A stretch of DNA of 64,000 nt from a virus, in IMG/VR virus record IMGVR_UViG_3300049726_000100, positions 17,975 through 81,974 of that record; one strand, 5' to 3'. A program made the position numbers and the translations under genes. The notes below the pieces were generated by a model. It was not told the DNA's origin, did no database searches, and was given only the letters and a program-made list of their open reading frames with translations. Every line of letters starts with the position of its first letter. Position 1 is the stretch's first letter. Shown piece after piece: positions 1 to 8,045 of this stretch.

Positions 1-203
1 CTAAACGTGGTATTAAAGTAGAAGAAAATATTATTGGTGCAAGTAGTGCAAAATCAGTGGTCGGTTCAAATTCAAATGTTGAAGCAGAAAATGCCGATAG
101 TTTGAAAAAATATCAAGAATATCAAAAAAAAGATTTTAATTCTTTAAAAGATAATGAAAAAGAAGAATTTTTTGAACTTTGGAATAAATATAAAAATACT
201 TAA
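1..203 (+). CDS. 3' end of an unrecognised gene (partial)
   Basis: An open frame runs in from the left edge (first full codon at 3) and stops with TAA at 201-203, giving the last 66 residues of a protein. The tail is hydrophilic and ends in a Lys/Glu/Phe-rich helix-like stretch. No family is recognisable. The start of the lipoprotein gene lies inside it in another frame, so the two genes overlap by about 50 bases. Confidence 0.6.
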   Translation, partial: KRGIKVEENIIGASSAKSVVGSNSNVEAENADSLKKYQEYQKKDFNSLKDNEKEEFFELWNKYKNT

Positions 204-375
204 TATTATATTAATTATATTATTTGTATTTTTATTAATTGGATGTCATTCAAAAAAAAATACATCACAATATACAGCACGTAAAAATTATTCTAAAACC
301 GTAAATAAAATTCATAAGGATGTTTCAAAACATAAAAAGCAGCACAGGAAACAAGAAATAATTGTTTTTGAATAA
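154..375 (+). CDS. small lipoprotein, possible outer spanin
   Basis: This 73-residue protein has a basic N-terminus, a hydrophobic segment (residues about 15-30) and a lipobox ending LLIGC, with Cys near residue 31. It should be exported and lipidated by signal peptidase II. The mature part is short, basic and rich in Lys/His/Gln. Its start lies out of frame inside the upstream gene, an arrangement seen for outer-membrane spanins (Rz1 type), but the upstream partner is cut off and cannot be checked for a membrane anchor. A strong hairpin follows the stop. The lipoprotein call is firm; the spanin role is inference. Confidence 0.6.
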   Translation: MKKKNFLNFGINIKILNIILIILFVFLLIGCHSKKNTSQYTARKNYSKTVNKIHKDVSKHKKQHRKQEIIVFE

Positions 376-378
376 AAA

Positions 379-408
379 AATAAAGACTACTTAATAGTAG
401 TCTTTATT
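379..408. terminator. bidirectional intrinsic terminator
   Basis: A 13-bp perfect hairpin (AATAAAGACTACT and its complement, 4-base loop) is flanked by A-rich and T-rich runs. It sits between the convergent ends of the lipoprotein gene and the leftward endonuclease and can serve both strands. Confidence 0.8.
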
Positions 409-412
409 GTTT

Positions 413-1516
413 TCATAAAAAATTTAATATTTTATTAATAATTTTATATTTATAATATGGTATTCTTATTAATTTAATATTATTATTTTTAGCATAATTA
501 TTTTTAATATTATCATATTCATTTGTAATTTTAAAAGAACTCAAGCCACCAAAATATTCAATAGGTTCATAATGTTGTTTTCCATCATATTCAATTAAAA
601 TATTTTGTTTTGGTAAATAAAAATCAAATTTTAATTTTTTATTATTTTCATTTTTACAATTATCAAATGATTTTTGAAATATAAAATTAATATTTTTATT
701 ATTTAAAATTTCTTTAATTTTAAATTCACCCTTTGAAATATAACAATCAGGACATCCATGATTATTTATATGTGAATGCGGTGATTGTTTAAAAATTCCA
801 TGTTTAAGACAAATAATTTTTATTTTAGACCTACAGTTTATATATTTAACTAAAGAATAGTCATATTTATCACCATGCGTTTTCTTAGCTTTTTCAATAA
901 AACTATTTTTAGCTTTTAAAATTTTATTATTGCTTCTAATAATTTCTCCACATTTATAACAATCTTGTTTTGATAAATGATTATTTGGCTTTTGTTCAAA
1001 AATTCCATGTTTGGGACATATTATTTTTATTTTAGTGTGACTATTTTTATATTCCGATAAAGAATAGTCATATTTATCGCCATGAATTTCTTTAGCTTTT
1101 TTAATGAATATTTCTTTTGTTAATTTTTTATTATTTCCACAAATTTGACACCCATAATTTTGCAAATGGGCAAATGCTTTTTGTTCAAAAATTCCATGTT
1201 TAAGACAAATAATTTTTATAATATCATGTGCGCCAATATATTTAACTAAAGAATAGTCATATTTATCGCCATGAATTTCTTTAGCTTTTTCAATAAATGT
1301 TTTGGTTGTTAATTTTTTATTACTCGCACAATTAGGGCAACCATGTGGATTAGTTTTTCTTGTATGATTAGCAGGTATCTGTTTAAAAACTCCATGCTTT
1401 TTACAAATAATTGATACATTTAAATGATTTTTTTTATATTCCGATAAAGAATAGTCATATTTATCGCCATGAATTTCTTTAGCTTTTTCAATAAATGTTT
1501 CTGTATTATATTTCAT
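413..1516 (-). CDS. zinc-finger-repeat homing endonuclease with Vsr/PD-(D/E)XK-like nuclease domain
   Basis: A 367-residue protein. Four tandem repeats of about 57-60 residues each begin with a FIEKAKEIHGDKYDYS-like segment and contain a C/KHG...C..C finger pattern, as in DUF723-type DNA-binding repeats of phage homing endonucleases. The C-terminal domain (about residues 260-367) has DFYLPKQNILIEYDGKQH, the D...E.DG.QH signature of Vsr-like/DUF559 nucleases. It is one of only two leftward genes and sits between rightward genes, as expected for a mobile endonuclease. A relative lies at 16900-17628. The repeats are also nearly identical at DNA level. I see no intron or intein around it, so it looks free-standing. 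Confidence 0.8.
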   Translation of the reverse strand: MKYNTETFIEKAKEIHGDKYDYSLSEYKKNHLNVSIICKKHGVFKQIPANHTRKTNPHGCPNCASNKKLTTKTFIEKAKEIHGDKYDYSLVKYIGAHDIIKIICLKHGIFEQKAFAHLQNYGCQICGNNKKLTKEIFIKKAKEIHGDKYDYSLSEYKNSHTKIKIICPKHGIFEQKPNNHLSKQDCYKCGEIIRSNNKILKAKNSFIEKAKKTHGDKYDYSLVKYINCRSKIKIICLKHGIFKQSPHSHINNHGCPDCYISKGEFKIKEILNNKNINFIFQKSFDNCKNENNKKLKFDFYLPKQNILIEYDGKQHYEPIEYFGGLSSFKITNEYDNIKNNYAKNNNIKLIRIPYYKYKIINKILNFL

Positions 1517-1521
1517 GTTTT

Positions 1522-1531
1522 AGTATTTATA
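1522..1531 (+). promoter_or_regulatory. putative late promoter motif AGTATTTATA
   Basis: Exact copy of the motif that recurs before virion and late genes; it lies about 26 bases before the ATG at 1557. Confidence 0.55.
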
Positions 1532-1556
1532 ATAAATACAATAATAAATTAAAAAG

Positions 1557-2972
1557 ATGTCGATATTTAGAAGTTATTTTAAAAAGAACACAACTCTTAT
1601 TACTAATAATAAGACCAATAACTCGCAGAATCCTGTTACAGAAGTATCATATGGTACATCTAATAAACAGGTTAGTCGATTTATTTTTGATATTGACTTA
1701 ACTGAATTACATAATAGAATTACTGATGGTCTTATTAATCCAAATAGAATTGTGAAACACATATTACATATGACTAATACAATTAGTTATGCTTCGCAAT
1801 ATCTTGGACAAAAATCATATACACAAGCAATTAATAGAGCAAGTAGTTTTGATTTAAATTTGTTTAATATTAATCAAGATTGGGATGAAGGTAGTGGTTA
1901 TGATTTTATATATGATGATACAGTAATTGCTGTACCAATTATTGAAGCATCAAATTGGTATTCAGCAAGAACAAATACTTTATGGATAAATTCTGGTGCA
2001 TATATTAGTGGTGTAACTCAAACAATAGCTACTGAAAGATTTGAAAAAGGAAATGAAAGTCTTGATATTGATATTACTAATTATATAAATCAAAGATTAT
2101 TTGGTACTGGTTATACTGGAACATCTGCATTTACTGGTTCTTCATATGGTCTTGGTCTTAAATTTCCAAATAATCTTGAATCACAAGAAACAGCATATAG
2201 AGAAGCGGTTGCTTTTCATGCAAAAAATACTAATACTTGGTATGAACCATATGTTGAAACTATTATTGATGATACCATTACTGATGATAGAAATTATTTT
2301 TATTTAGATAAAAGTAATGATTTGTACTTATATATAAATATTGGTGCATTTTCACAAGATATTATAGTAAATAAAGTCAATATATATGATAATGAAGATA
2401 ATTTAATTGATATATTAAGTGGAACATCAATTGTTAATGTGGGTAAAGGTATTTATAAAATAACATATTTTGTTGATTCACAAAATTATCCAGATGCTGT
2501 ATTATTTAAAGATGTGTGGACTGTTACAATAAACAGTAGACAAAGTGAACATGTTGGAGAATTTTATTTAATATCTCCTGATAAATATTATACATTTGAC
2601 CAATCAAATCAAATTCAATTTGATAATTATTTCTTTTATTTTTGGGGAATTGGTGAAAGAGAAAATATTATTTCAGGTGTAGTAAAAAAAATAAAATTAA
2701 CAATAAAAGAATTATATCCAAATCAAAATAATTTCTTACCTTTAGATATTGAATATAGATTATTTACTACAATAGCTAATAAATATGAAATTGATGTAAT
2801 ACCATTTACATCGGTAAATAGAACAAATACTGGTTATGAATTTAATCTTGATACATCATGGTTAATACCTCAAGATTATCATTTACAAATAAGATTAAAA
2901 AATGGTAATTATTATGAAAATAAACAAACACTTTCTTTTACAATAGTTTCTAATAATTTAACTAATGTATAA
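1557..2972 (+). CDS. virion structural protein with DNRLRE-like domain
   Basis: A 471-residue protein rich in Asn, Tyr, Ile and Asp with no catalytic motif. Residues about 35-200 resemble the DNRLRE beta-sandwich pattern: an RFIFDIDL strand, LNLFNINQDWDEG, NWYSAR and a DIDITNYIN segment. The C-terminal half looks like further beta-rich immunoglobulin-type domains. A late-type promoter motif lies just upstream. I infer a tail or head decoration protein; the exact structure it belongs to cannot be told from sequence alone. Confidence 0.55.
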   Translation: MSIFRSYFKKNTTLITNNKTNNSQNPVTEVSYGTSNKQVSRFIFDIDLTELHNRITDGLINPNRIVKHILHMTNTISYASQYLGQKSYTQAINRASSFDLNLFNINQDWDEGSGYDFIYDDTVIAVPIIEASNWYSARTNTLWINSGAYISGVTQTIATERFEKGNESLDIDITNYINQRLFGTGYTGTSAFTGSSYGLGLKFPNNLESQETAYREAVAFHAKNTNTWYEPYVETIIDDTITDDRNYFYLDKSNDLYLYINIGAFSQDIIVNKVNIYDNEDNLIDILSGTSIVNVGKGIYKITYFVDSQNYPDAVLFKDVWTVTINSRQSEHVGEFYLISPDKYYTFDQSNQIQFDNYFFYFWGIGERENIISGVVKKIKLTIKELYPNQNNFLPLDIEYRLFTTIANKYEIDVIPFTSVNRTNTGYEFNLDTSWLIPQDYHLQIRLKNGNYYENKQTLSFTIVSNNLTNV

Positions 2973-3000
2973 AATATAAAAGGTTTATTTTTAAAAATCC

Positions 3001-3031
3001 TTGTATTTATGTAAAATGTGAAATATATTTG
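3001..3031 (+). promoter_or_regulatory. Bacteroidota-type promoter for the ssDNA-binding protein gene
   Basis: TTG at 3001-3003 and TATATTTG at 3024-3031, 20 bases apart, match the Bacteroidota primary sigma consensus (TTG...TAnnTTTG). The start codon of the gp32-like gene is 53 bases downstream. Confidence 0.7.
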
Positions 3032-3083
3032 TATTGCAATTTTTATAATTGAAAAAATAACTTTACTGTAATTTAAAATTGAA

Positions 3084-4304
3084 ATGGAAAATCAAAATTC
3101 AACGACAAATGCCCAAGGTGGTAATTTGTCAGATTTAAAAAAAATGTTTTCTGATTATCAGAAAAAACAATCTCAAACAAACAAAAGAAAATCACGTGAA
3201 GACCTTTTAGCAAAGTACTTTGTACCACGTAAAGCAAAAGAAATCTTCAGAATTCTTCCCCCAAAACCCAATAAAAAACATATTGAAGAAGCATTTTTTC
3301 ATGTTGTTACTACTAATGCTGCTGGTGGAAAAAAGAAACATGGAACGGTAATTTACTGTCCTGCTCATAATGACCCTAAAGTTCCTAAATTGGGAGCAGA
3401 TAATAAGCCATTAATCGACCAAGCAACTGGTAATCCTATTCTTGTACCTGCGCCATGTCCTCTTTGTGTAAGACATAAAAAATGGCTTGCAAAACAAGAC
3501 CAATCCTTAAAAGGAATTAAAAAGGAAAATATGAATGATGCACAAAAAGCAATCAAAGCTAAGAATGATGAAATTTATAAGGAAGCCATTAAATGGGAAG
3601 CCAAGAAATTTTATATTGTTCGTGGAATTGATAAAGGTGCTGAAAAAGATGGTGTTAAATTTTGGAGATTTAAACACAACTACAAAAATCAGGGTACTCT
3701 TGACAAACTTCTTCCAATTCTGGAAGATTATATGTCAAATCATCAAGCAGATTTTTCCGACCAGAATAATGGTACTGATTTAAGTTTAACTATGACTGAT
3801 AGTGAATTCAATGGTTATATTTATAAAGCAATTTCTGCAATCACAGCAAAAGGTAAATCATTATTAAATAATGACCCATTGATTATGAGAGCATGGCTTG
3901 AAGATGATATAACATGGAGAGATGTATTTAAACCAAAACAAGCACCCGGAATGCCACCATATGAATTTCTTGAAGCAGTGGCTAACGGTACAAGTCCTTA
4001 TTGGGATGATACTGATGCAAATAATAAACATTGGGTATTTCCGGGTCGTCCTGACTTGGAAGAAGCAGCTAATACTCGTACTCGTAATCTTGATGCAAAT
4101 GAAGAAAACTTTGAATATGCTTCAGATTTAGATGATGAATATCCAAGAGTTACTATAAGTAATATTACTGAATCAAAAGTCGGTACATTTGAAGATGATG
4201 CTACTGATTTAGGTAAGGAAATACTTGCAGAAACCGCAGAAAATGTCATTACTGCAGAAGAAAATCAATCAGGTAGTCCAGATTATGACGACCTTCCTTT
4301 TTAA
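3084..4304 (+). CDS. 32: T4 gp32-like single-stranded DNA-binding protein
   Basis: A 406-residue protein with the gp32 layout: a basic, polar N-terminal stretch (about residues 15-60) for cooperative binding, an OB-type core with a zinc-binding knuckle (CPAH near residue 92 and CPLCVRH near 125), and a strongly acidic C-terminal tail ending DYDDLPF. It would coat ssDNA during replication and recombination and recruit partners through the acidic tail. It has its own host-type promoter and a terminator of its own, which suits a highly expressed protein, and it is followed by uvsX. The family assignment rests on architecture and motifs. Confidence 0.82.
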   Translation: MENQNSTTNAQGGNLSDLKKMFSDYQKKQSQTNKRKSREDLLAKYFVPRKAKEIFRILPPKPNKKHIEEAFFHVVTTNAAGGKKKHGTVIYCPAHNDPKVPKLGADNKPLIDQATGNPILVPAPCPLCVRHKKWLAKQDQSLKGIKKENMNDAQKAIKAKNDEIYKEAIKWEAKKFYIVRGIDKGAEKDGVKFWRFKHNYKNQGTLDKLLPILEDYMSNHQADFSDQNNGTDLSLTMTDSEFNGYIYKAISAITAKGKSLLNNDPLIMRAWLEDDITWRDVFKPKQAPGMPPYEFLEAVANGTSPYWDDTDANNKHWVFPGRPDLEEAANTRTRNLDANEENFEYASDLDDEYPRVTISNITESKVGTFEDDATDLGKEILAETAENVITAEENQSGSPDYDDLPF

Positions 4305-4321
4305 AAAGTAATTAATTAAAT

Positions 4322-4351
4322 AAAAGGGGAATTTTTATTTCCCCTTTTTTA
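4322..4351 (+). terminator. intrinsic terminator after the ssDNA-binding protein gene
   Basis: AAAAGGGGAA and TTTCCCCTTTTTT form a GC-cored hairpin followed by a T-run. Confidence 0.85.
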
Positions 4352-4377
4352 ATCTATTTTAAAAAAATTAAAAATTT

Positions 4378-5481
4378 ATGAAAAAAAATGAAATTGAAGT
4401 ACCTTCAAATGAGGTAAGAAAACCGACTGCAAAAAAAACATTTAGTCTTGAAAATTTTAAAAAGAAGGTAGGAGTTGAAGATATTCCAGATAAACCACTA
4501 CAATGGATAAAAATTGATGATGCTATGGAGGAGGTAACTGGAATTCCGGGCTTCCCAAAGGGCTACGTATCAGCATGTTGCGGATTTTCTAATAGCGGAA
4601 AATCCACTGCAGTAGCGTTAGGTATTGTTAATGCACAAAAAATGGGATTGCTTCCAATAATAATTGATTTAGAAAATAACTTAAGTAAATATCGATTAAC
4701 TACAATGGGTTTTGATTGGGATAAAGAACATATTTTTATTGATAATGAATATCTGTTAGAACATTTTGGAAGAGTTTTAGATAAAAATAGAAATTATGCT
4801 TCAATTGAAGATTTAGCGAATTGTGTTCGTTTCTTATTACGTGAACAAAGCGATGGTAATTTACCATTTGATTTAGCATTTGCAATTGACTCAATTGGTA
4901 CGTTGAATTGCAATAAAACAATTAATGCTGCAGAAAAAAATGAATCAGATTCCAATTTTTGGAATGCAGGTGCGTATGAAAAAGAATTTATGTATTTATT
5001 TAATGATGTTATTCCAAATAGTAGGAAAGCAACAAAACAATATACAAATACAGTATTTGTTGTTCAGAAAATTGGTCGTGATGCAATGAATAATTCAATT
5101 ACTATGAAAGGTGGACGTACATGGGAATACACGCCTCGATTGCAGTATTATTTTGGTGGTATTGTGTCAAAAGGTGTTAAGAAAATTACAGCTATTTCAA
5201 AAAAACGTGAAATATCATATGGTGTGTCAGTAAAAGTTAATGTATTAAAAAATCAAATAGATGGACCGCTTGGTGGTATTTCGATGGAAGGGTCAATAAT
5301 TTCAGTACCACAAGGATTTATAACTCCTGAAGGTGTTGAAGAATATAAAAAGAAAAATATATTATATTTTCGTAATTTATTTGGTAATGATGATTTAAAT
5401 GTTGATGATATTGGCACAGGTGAACGTATTGAAAATACTGATGGAAAAGTAGTATTTGATATTATAGAAAAAGCTGAATAA
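4378..5481 (+). CDS. uvsX: UvsX/RecA-like recombinase
   Basis: A 367-residue RecA-fold ATPase. A short basic N-terminal part precedes the core, whose Walker A is GFSNSGKST at about residues 69-77, followed by LPIIIDLENN and a Walker B-like strand (LAFAIDSIG). The region TVFVVQKIGRDAMNNS followed by MKGGRTW is the expected loop region. Length is close to T4 UvsX (about 390). It would form filaments on ssDNA for recombination-dependent replication together with the preceding gp32-like protein. Its transcript ends at a strong hairpin at 5487-5522. Confidence 0.88.
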   Translation: MKKNEIEVPSNEVRKPTAKKTFSLENFKKKVGVEDIPDKPLQWIKIDDAMEEVTGIPGFPKGYVSACCGFSNSGKSTAVALGIVNAQKMGLLPIIIDLENNLSKYRLTTMGFDWDKEHIFIDNEYLLEHFGRVLDKNRNYASIEDLANCVRFLLREQSDGNLPFDLAFAIDSIGTLNCNKTINAAEKNESDSNFWNAGAYEKEFMYLFNDVIPNSRKATKQYTNTVFVVQKIGRDAMNNSITMKGGRTWEYTPRLQYYFGGIVSKGVKKITAISKKREISYGVSVKVNVLKNQIDGPLGGISMEGSIISVPQGFITPEGVEEYKKKNILYFRNLFGNDDLNVDDIGTGERIENTDGKVVFDIIEKAE

Positions 5482-5486
5482 TATTT

Positions 5487-5522
5487 AAATCTTTGGTTAA
5501 TAAATTTAACCAAAGATTTTTT
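5487..5522 (+). terminator. intrinsic terminator after uvsX
   Basis: AATCTTTGGTTAA pairs with TTAACCAAAGATT, followed by TTTTTT. It separates uvsX from the GIY-YIG gene. Confidence 0.85.
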
Positions 5523-5534
5523 ATTTTTTTTATT

Positions 5535-6308
5535 ATGAGAAAACCTAGAGGATATTGGACTAAAGAAAAATGTAAAGAAGAAGCATTAAAATATAATAAT
5601 AAACGTGATTTTAGATTGTTTGATTCGTGTGCATATAATGCAGCAAAGAGATATAAATATATTAATGATATTTGTTTACACATGAAACCACTAAATAATG
5701 CACATTATAGATGTATATATGCTGTTGAATTTATTGAAAGTCATTCGGTATATATAGGTTTAACATATTTCATGGAACAAAGGCAAATAAAAAGAATGAA
5801 TAAAAGTGGTGATACTGTAACAAGTTATATTAATAAAACGAGTTATATTCCAATATATAAACAATTAACTGATTATGTCGAAGTAGAACTAGCAATTAAA
5901 TTAGAAGAAGAATATCTTAATAAATATAAAAATAATGGTTGGGACATATTAAATCGAGCAAAAACTGGTTCTATTGGGTGGACAGGTAAAAAGCACAAAT
6001 ATGATGATTTAGATTATGTTAAATCAATAATAATTGAATATAAATCGGTTGGAGATTTAATGAAAAAGAATAACGCATTATATTTAAAAATAAGAGATAA
6101 TGGATGGAGAGATATTATATACCCAATGTTGAATTATAAAAAAAGATATCCAACATTATTTTGGACTAAAGAAAATATAATTGAATTTGCAAAAAATTTT
6201 ACAAAAATGAGAGACTTTGAAAAAGAATTTACTTGCGCATATAGAATTGCATGTAAAAATAATTGGTTGGGTGAAATATGTCAAAATTTGAAATTAATTG
6301 AAGTATGA
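5535..6308 (+). CDS. GIY-YIG homing endonuclease
   Basis: A 257-residue protein. I take ATG 5535 rather than an upstream start at 5493 because the latter lies inside the terminator hairpin. The central GIY-YIG domain shows CIYAVEF and VYIGLT in place of GIY and YIG, a downstream Glu region (LEEEYLNKYKNNGWDILN) and a closing Gly-rich turn. Similar helical modules flank it: WTKEKCKEEALKYNNKRDF at the N-terminus and WTKENIIEFAKNFTKMRDF at the C-terminus, with CAYNAAKRY/CAYRIACKN, probably DNA-binding repeats. Its stop overlaps the start of the exonuclease gene (ATGA), so it has become translationally linked to it. Confidence 0.75.
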   Translation: MRKPRGYWTKEKCKEEALKYNNKRDFRLFDSCAYNAAKRYKYINDICLHMKPLNNAHYRCIYAVEFIESHSVYIGLTYFMEQRQIKRMNKSGDTVTSYINKTSYIPIYKQLTDYVEVELAIKLEEEYLNKYKNNGWDILNRAKTGSIGWTGKKHKYDDLDYVKSIIIEYKSVGDLMKKNNALYLKIRDNGWRDIIYPMLNYKKRYPTLFWTKENIIEFAKNFTKMRDFEKEFTCAYRIACKNNWLGEICQNLKLIEV

Positions 6309-7363
6309 AAATACGCACATTATTAATTGATGGGTCATATTTACTTCAACGCTCATATCATGGAGCTAAAGATATATATACTTCTAATTTTGGACATTTT
6401 GGAGCAGTTTATCAATTTTTAACTACAACACGTAAATTAATTAAAAACCATATGATAACAAAGGTCATTATATGCTGGGACGGAGAAATGGGTGGGATTA
6501 TGCGCCACCAAATAGATACTAACTATAAATCTAATAGAAAAAGCAAAAATTGGTATGAAAAAATTGAAATGAGTGATGTTGAAATTCGTAGAGAAAGGGA
6601 GAAGGAAGAATCAATATTAAAACAAAGAAAAAGAGTACAAGCATATGTCGAGGAATTGTTTCTCAGACAGATTGAAGTAGTTGAGGTAGAGGCTGATGAC
6701 CTGATTGCTGCATACTGTTTACAACATAATAATCTCGAATCCATTCACCTATATTCTAATGACAGGGATTTCGCTCAATTATTGGATTTAAATATTACAA
6801 TAATATTTCCAAACATTGACCAACCAGTAACTCGTTCTAATTATTTAATGCATTTTAATCATCATTATTCGAATGCACTTGTTTTAAAAATAATATGTGG
6901 TGATGATGCCGATAATATTAAAGGTATTGAAGGTATTGGTGAAAAAACATTATTAGAACATTTTCCTGAATTGAAATTCAAACATATTAGTGTTAGGGAA
7001 ATTTGTAGAAGAGCAGATGAAATAAATAAAGAACGAATTGCCAATAAAAAGAAACCATTAAAAGCATTAGAAAAATTAATAAGTCCAGAAGGTGTTGAAA
7101 GATTAAAAACAAATTTTCAACTAGTTAATTTAAGAGAACCAATGCTTAATGAACAAGCAATTGAAGAATTAAAACAATTAGAAATACCATTATCTCCAGA
7201 AGGTCGAGGAAGCACAAATTTACTTAAAATGATGAATGAAGACCAGTTCTTATCAGTGTATGGTAGTACATTTGTTCAATATGTTGAACCATTTTATACA
7301 GTTATTATGAATGAAAAGCAATTATTTACAGAGTATATAAAAAATAATCGTGGTAATTTATAA
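6305..7363 (+). CDS. T4 RNase H-like 5'-3' exonuclease (FEN1/PIN family)
   Basis: A 352-residue nuclease that would remove RNA primers and flaps during lagging-strand synthesis. Acidic metal-binding clusters are visible in order: LLIDGSYLLQR near residue 8, CWDGEMGG near 60, EVEADDLIAAY near 130, SNDRDFAQL near 155, and CGDDADNIKGIEGIGEKT near 200, the last being the start of the helix-three-turn-helix DNA-binding part. Length is close to T4 Rnh (305) with an extended C-terminus. It lies in the replication cluster between uvsX and the helicase. Confidence 0.87.
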   Translation: MKIRTLLIDGSYLLQRSYHGAKDIYTSNFGHFGAVYQFLTTTRKLIKNHMITKVIICWDGEMGGIMRHQIDTNYKSNRKSKNWYEKIEMSDVEIRREREKEESILKQRKRVQAYVEELFLRQIEVVEVEADDLIAAYCLQHNNLESIHLYSNDRDFAQLLDLNITIIFPNIDQPVTRSNYLMHFNHHYSNALVLKIICGDDADNIKGIEGIGEKTLLEHFPELKFKHISVREICRRADEINKERIANKKKPLKALEKLISPEGVERLKTNFQLVNLREPMLNEQAIEELKQLEIPLSPEGRGSTNLLKMMNEDQFLSVYGSTFVQYVEPFYTVIMNEKQLFTEYIKNNRGNL

Positions 7364-7369
7364 AAAGTC

Positions 7370-7400
7370 TTTTACTTTTAGTAGATTCACACTATATTTG
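7370..7400 (+). promoter_or_regulatory. probable Bacteroidota-type promoter
   Basis: TATATTTG at 7393-7400 is a perfect -7 box. The -33 box is only TTT at 7370-7372, at the correct spacing. It lies 33 bases before the next gene start. Confidence 0.5.
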
Positions 7401-7432
7401 TCATAGTTATTAACAATTTAAAAATAATCAAA

Positions 7433-7975
7433 ATGAGCGAAAAAGAAAATAATAACGAATTTAGATTTTCATTATATCAAGAAAATATTTTGTTATGTGA
7501 AAAAGCATTTAATGCAGATAAATTTAATCCATTTACGAGATATTCAATTGATATTAGAGATATTCTTCCACGTGCAATAACAAAATTACAAAAAACTTTA
7601 TCAAAACGAAATTATTACGTTATTAGTGATAAAGTCGATACACATTATAATCCAAAACCTATTGTACAACAAATTGAAGAAAAAACAATTAAAGGAGTTG
7701 AATGTAAAATCGGTTTTTATATAAACAGTAATCCAATTGTTGAACGATTATTTTATGTTGATGGATTTAATCCTGTGGCAAGATGGTCATTTGATTTAAC
7801 AGATGCAGTTATTGAAATTGCTGATACTATTTTTGATAAAATAAAAAAGAATGACATTAAAAATATGTGGGATGATTATGATTTAATTAATTTGGGTGGC
7901 TTATCAATTAATCAAATCAGAGAATTTTCTATTTCTAAAAGAGAAGAAATATTAAAAAAAATTAGACGAAACTAA
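7433..7975 (+). CDS. unrecognised protein with an internal duplication
   Basis: A 180-residue protein of unknown function. It contains two similar halves: FRFSLYQENILLCEKAFNAD-K-FNPFTRYSIDIRDIL (about residues 10-45) and CKIGFYINSNPIVERLFYVD-G-FNPVARWSFDLTDAV (about 90-128). Each reads as a strand, a hairpin and an amphipathic helix, so the protein is probably a two-domain pseudo-dimer. It is transcribed from its own host-type promoter in the replication region, upstream of the helicase. Confidence 0.6.
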   Translation: MSEKENNNEFRFSLYQENILLCEKAFNADKFNPFTRYSIDIRDILPRAITKLQKTLSKRNYYVISDKVDTHYNPKPIVQQIEEKTIKGVECKIGFYINSNPIVERLFYVDGFNPVARWSFDLTDAVIEIADTIFDKIKKNDIKNMWDDYDLINLGGLSINQIREFSISKREEILKKIRRN

Positions 7976-8045
7976 ATAGAAAAATAATATTATTATTACT
8001 ATTTTTTATTAAAATTGTAATGATTTTTCACACACATATTTTAAA

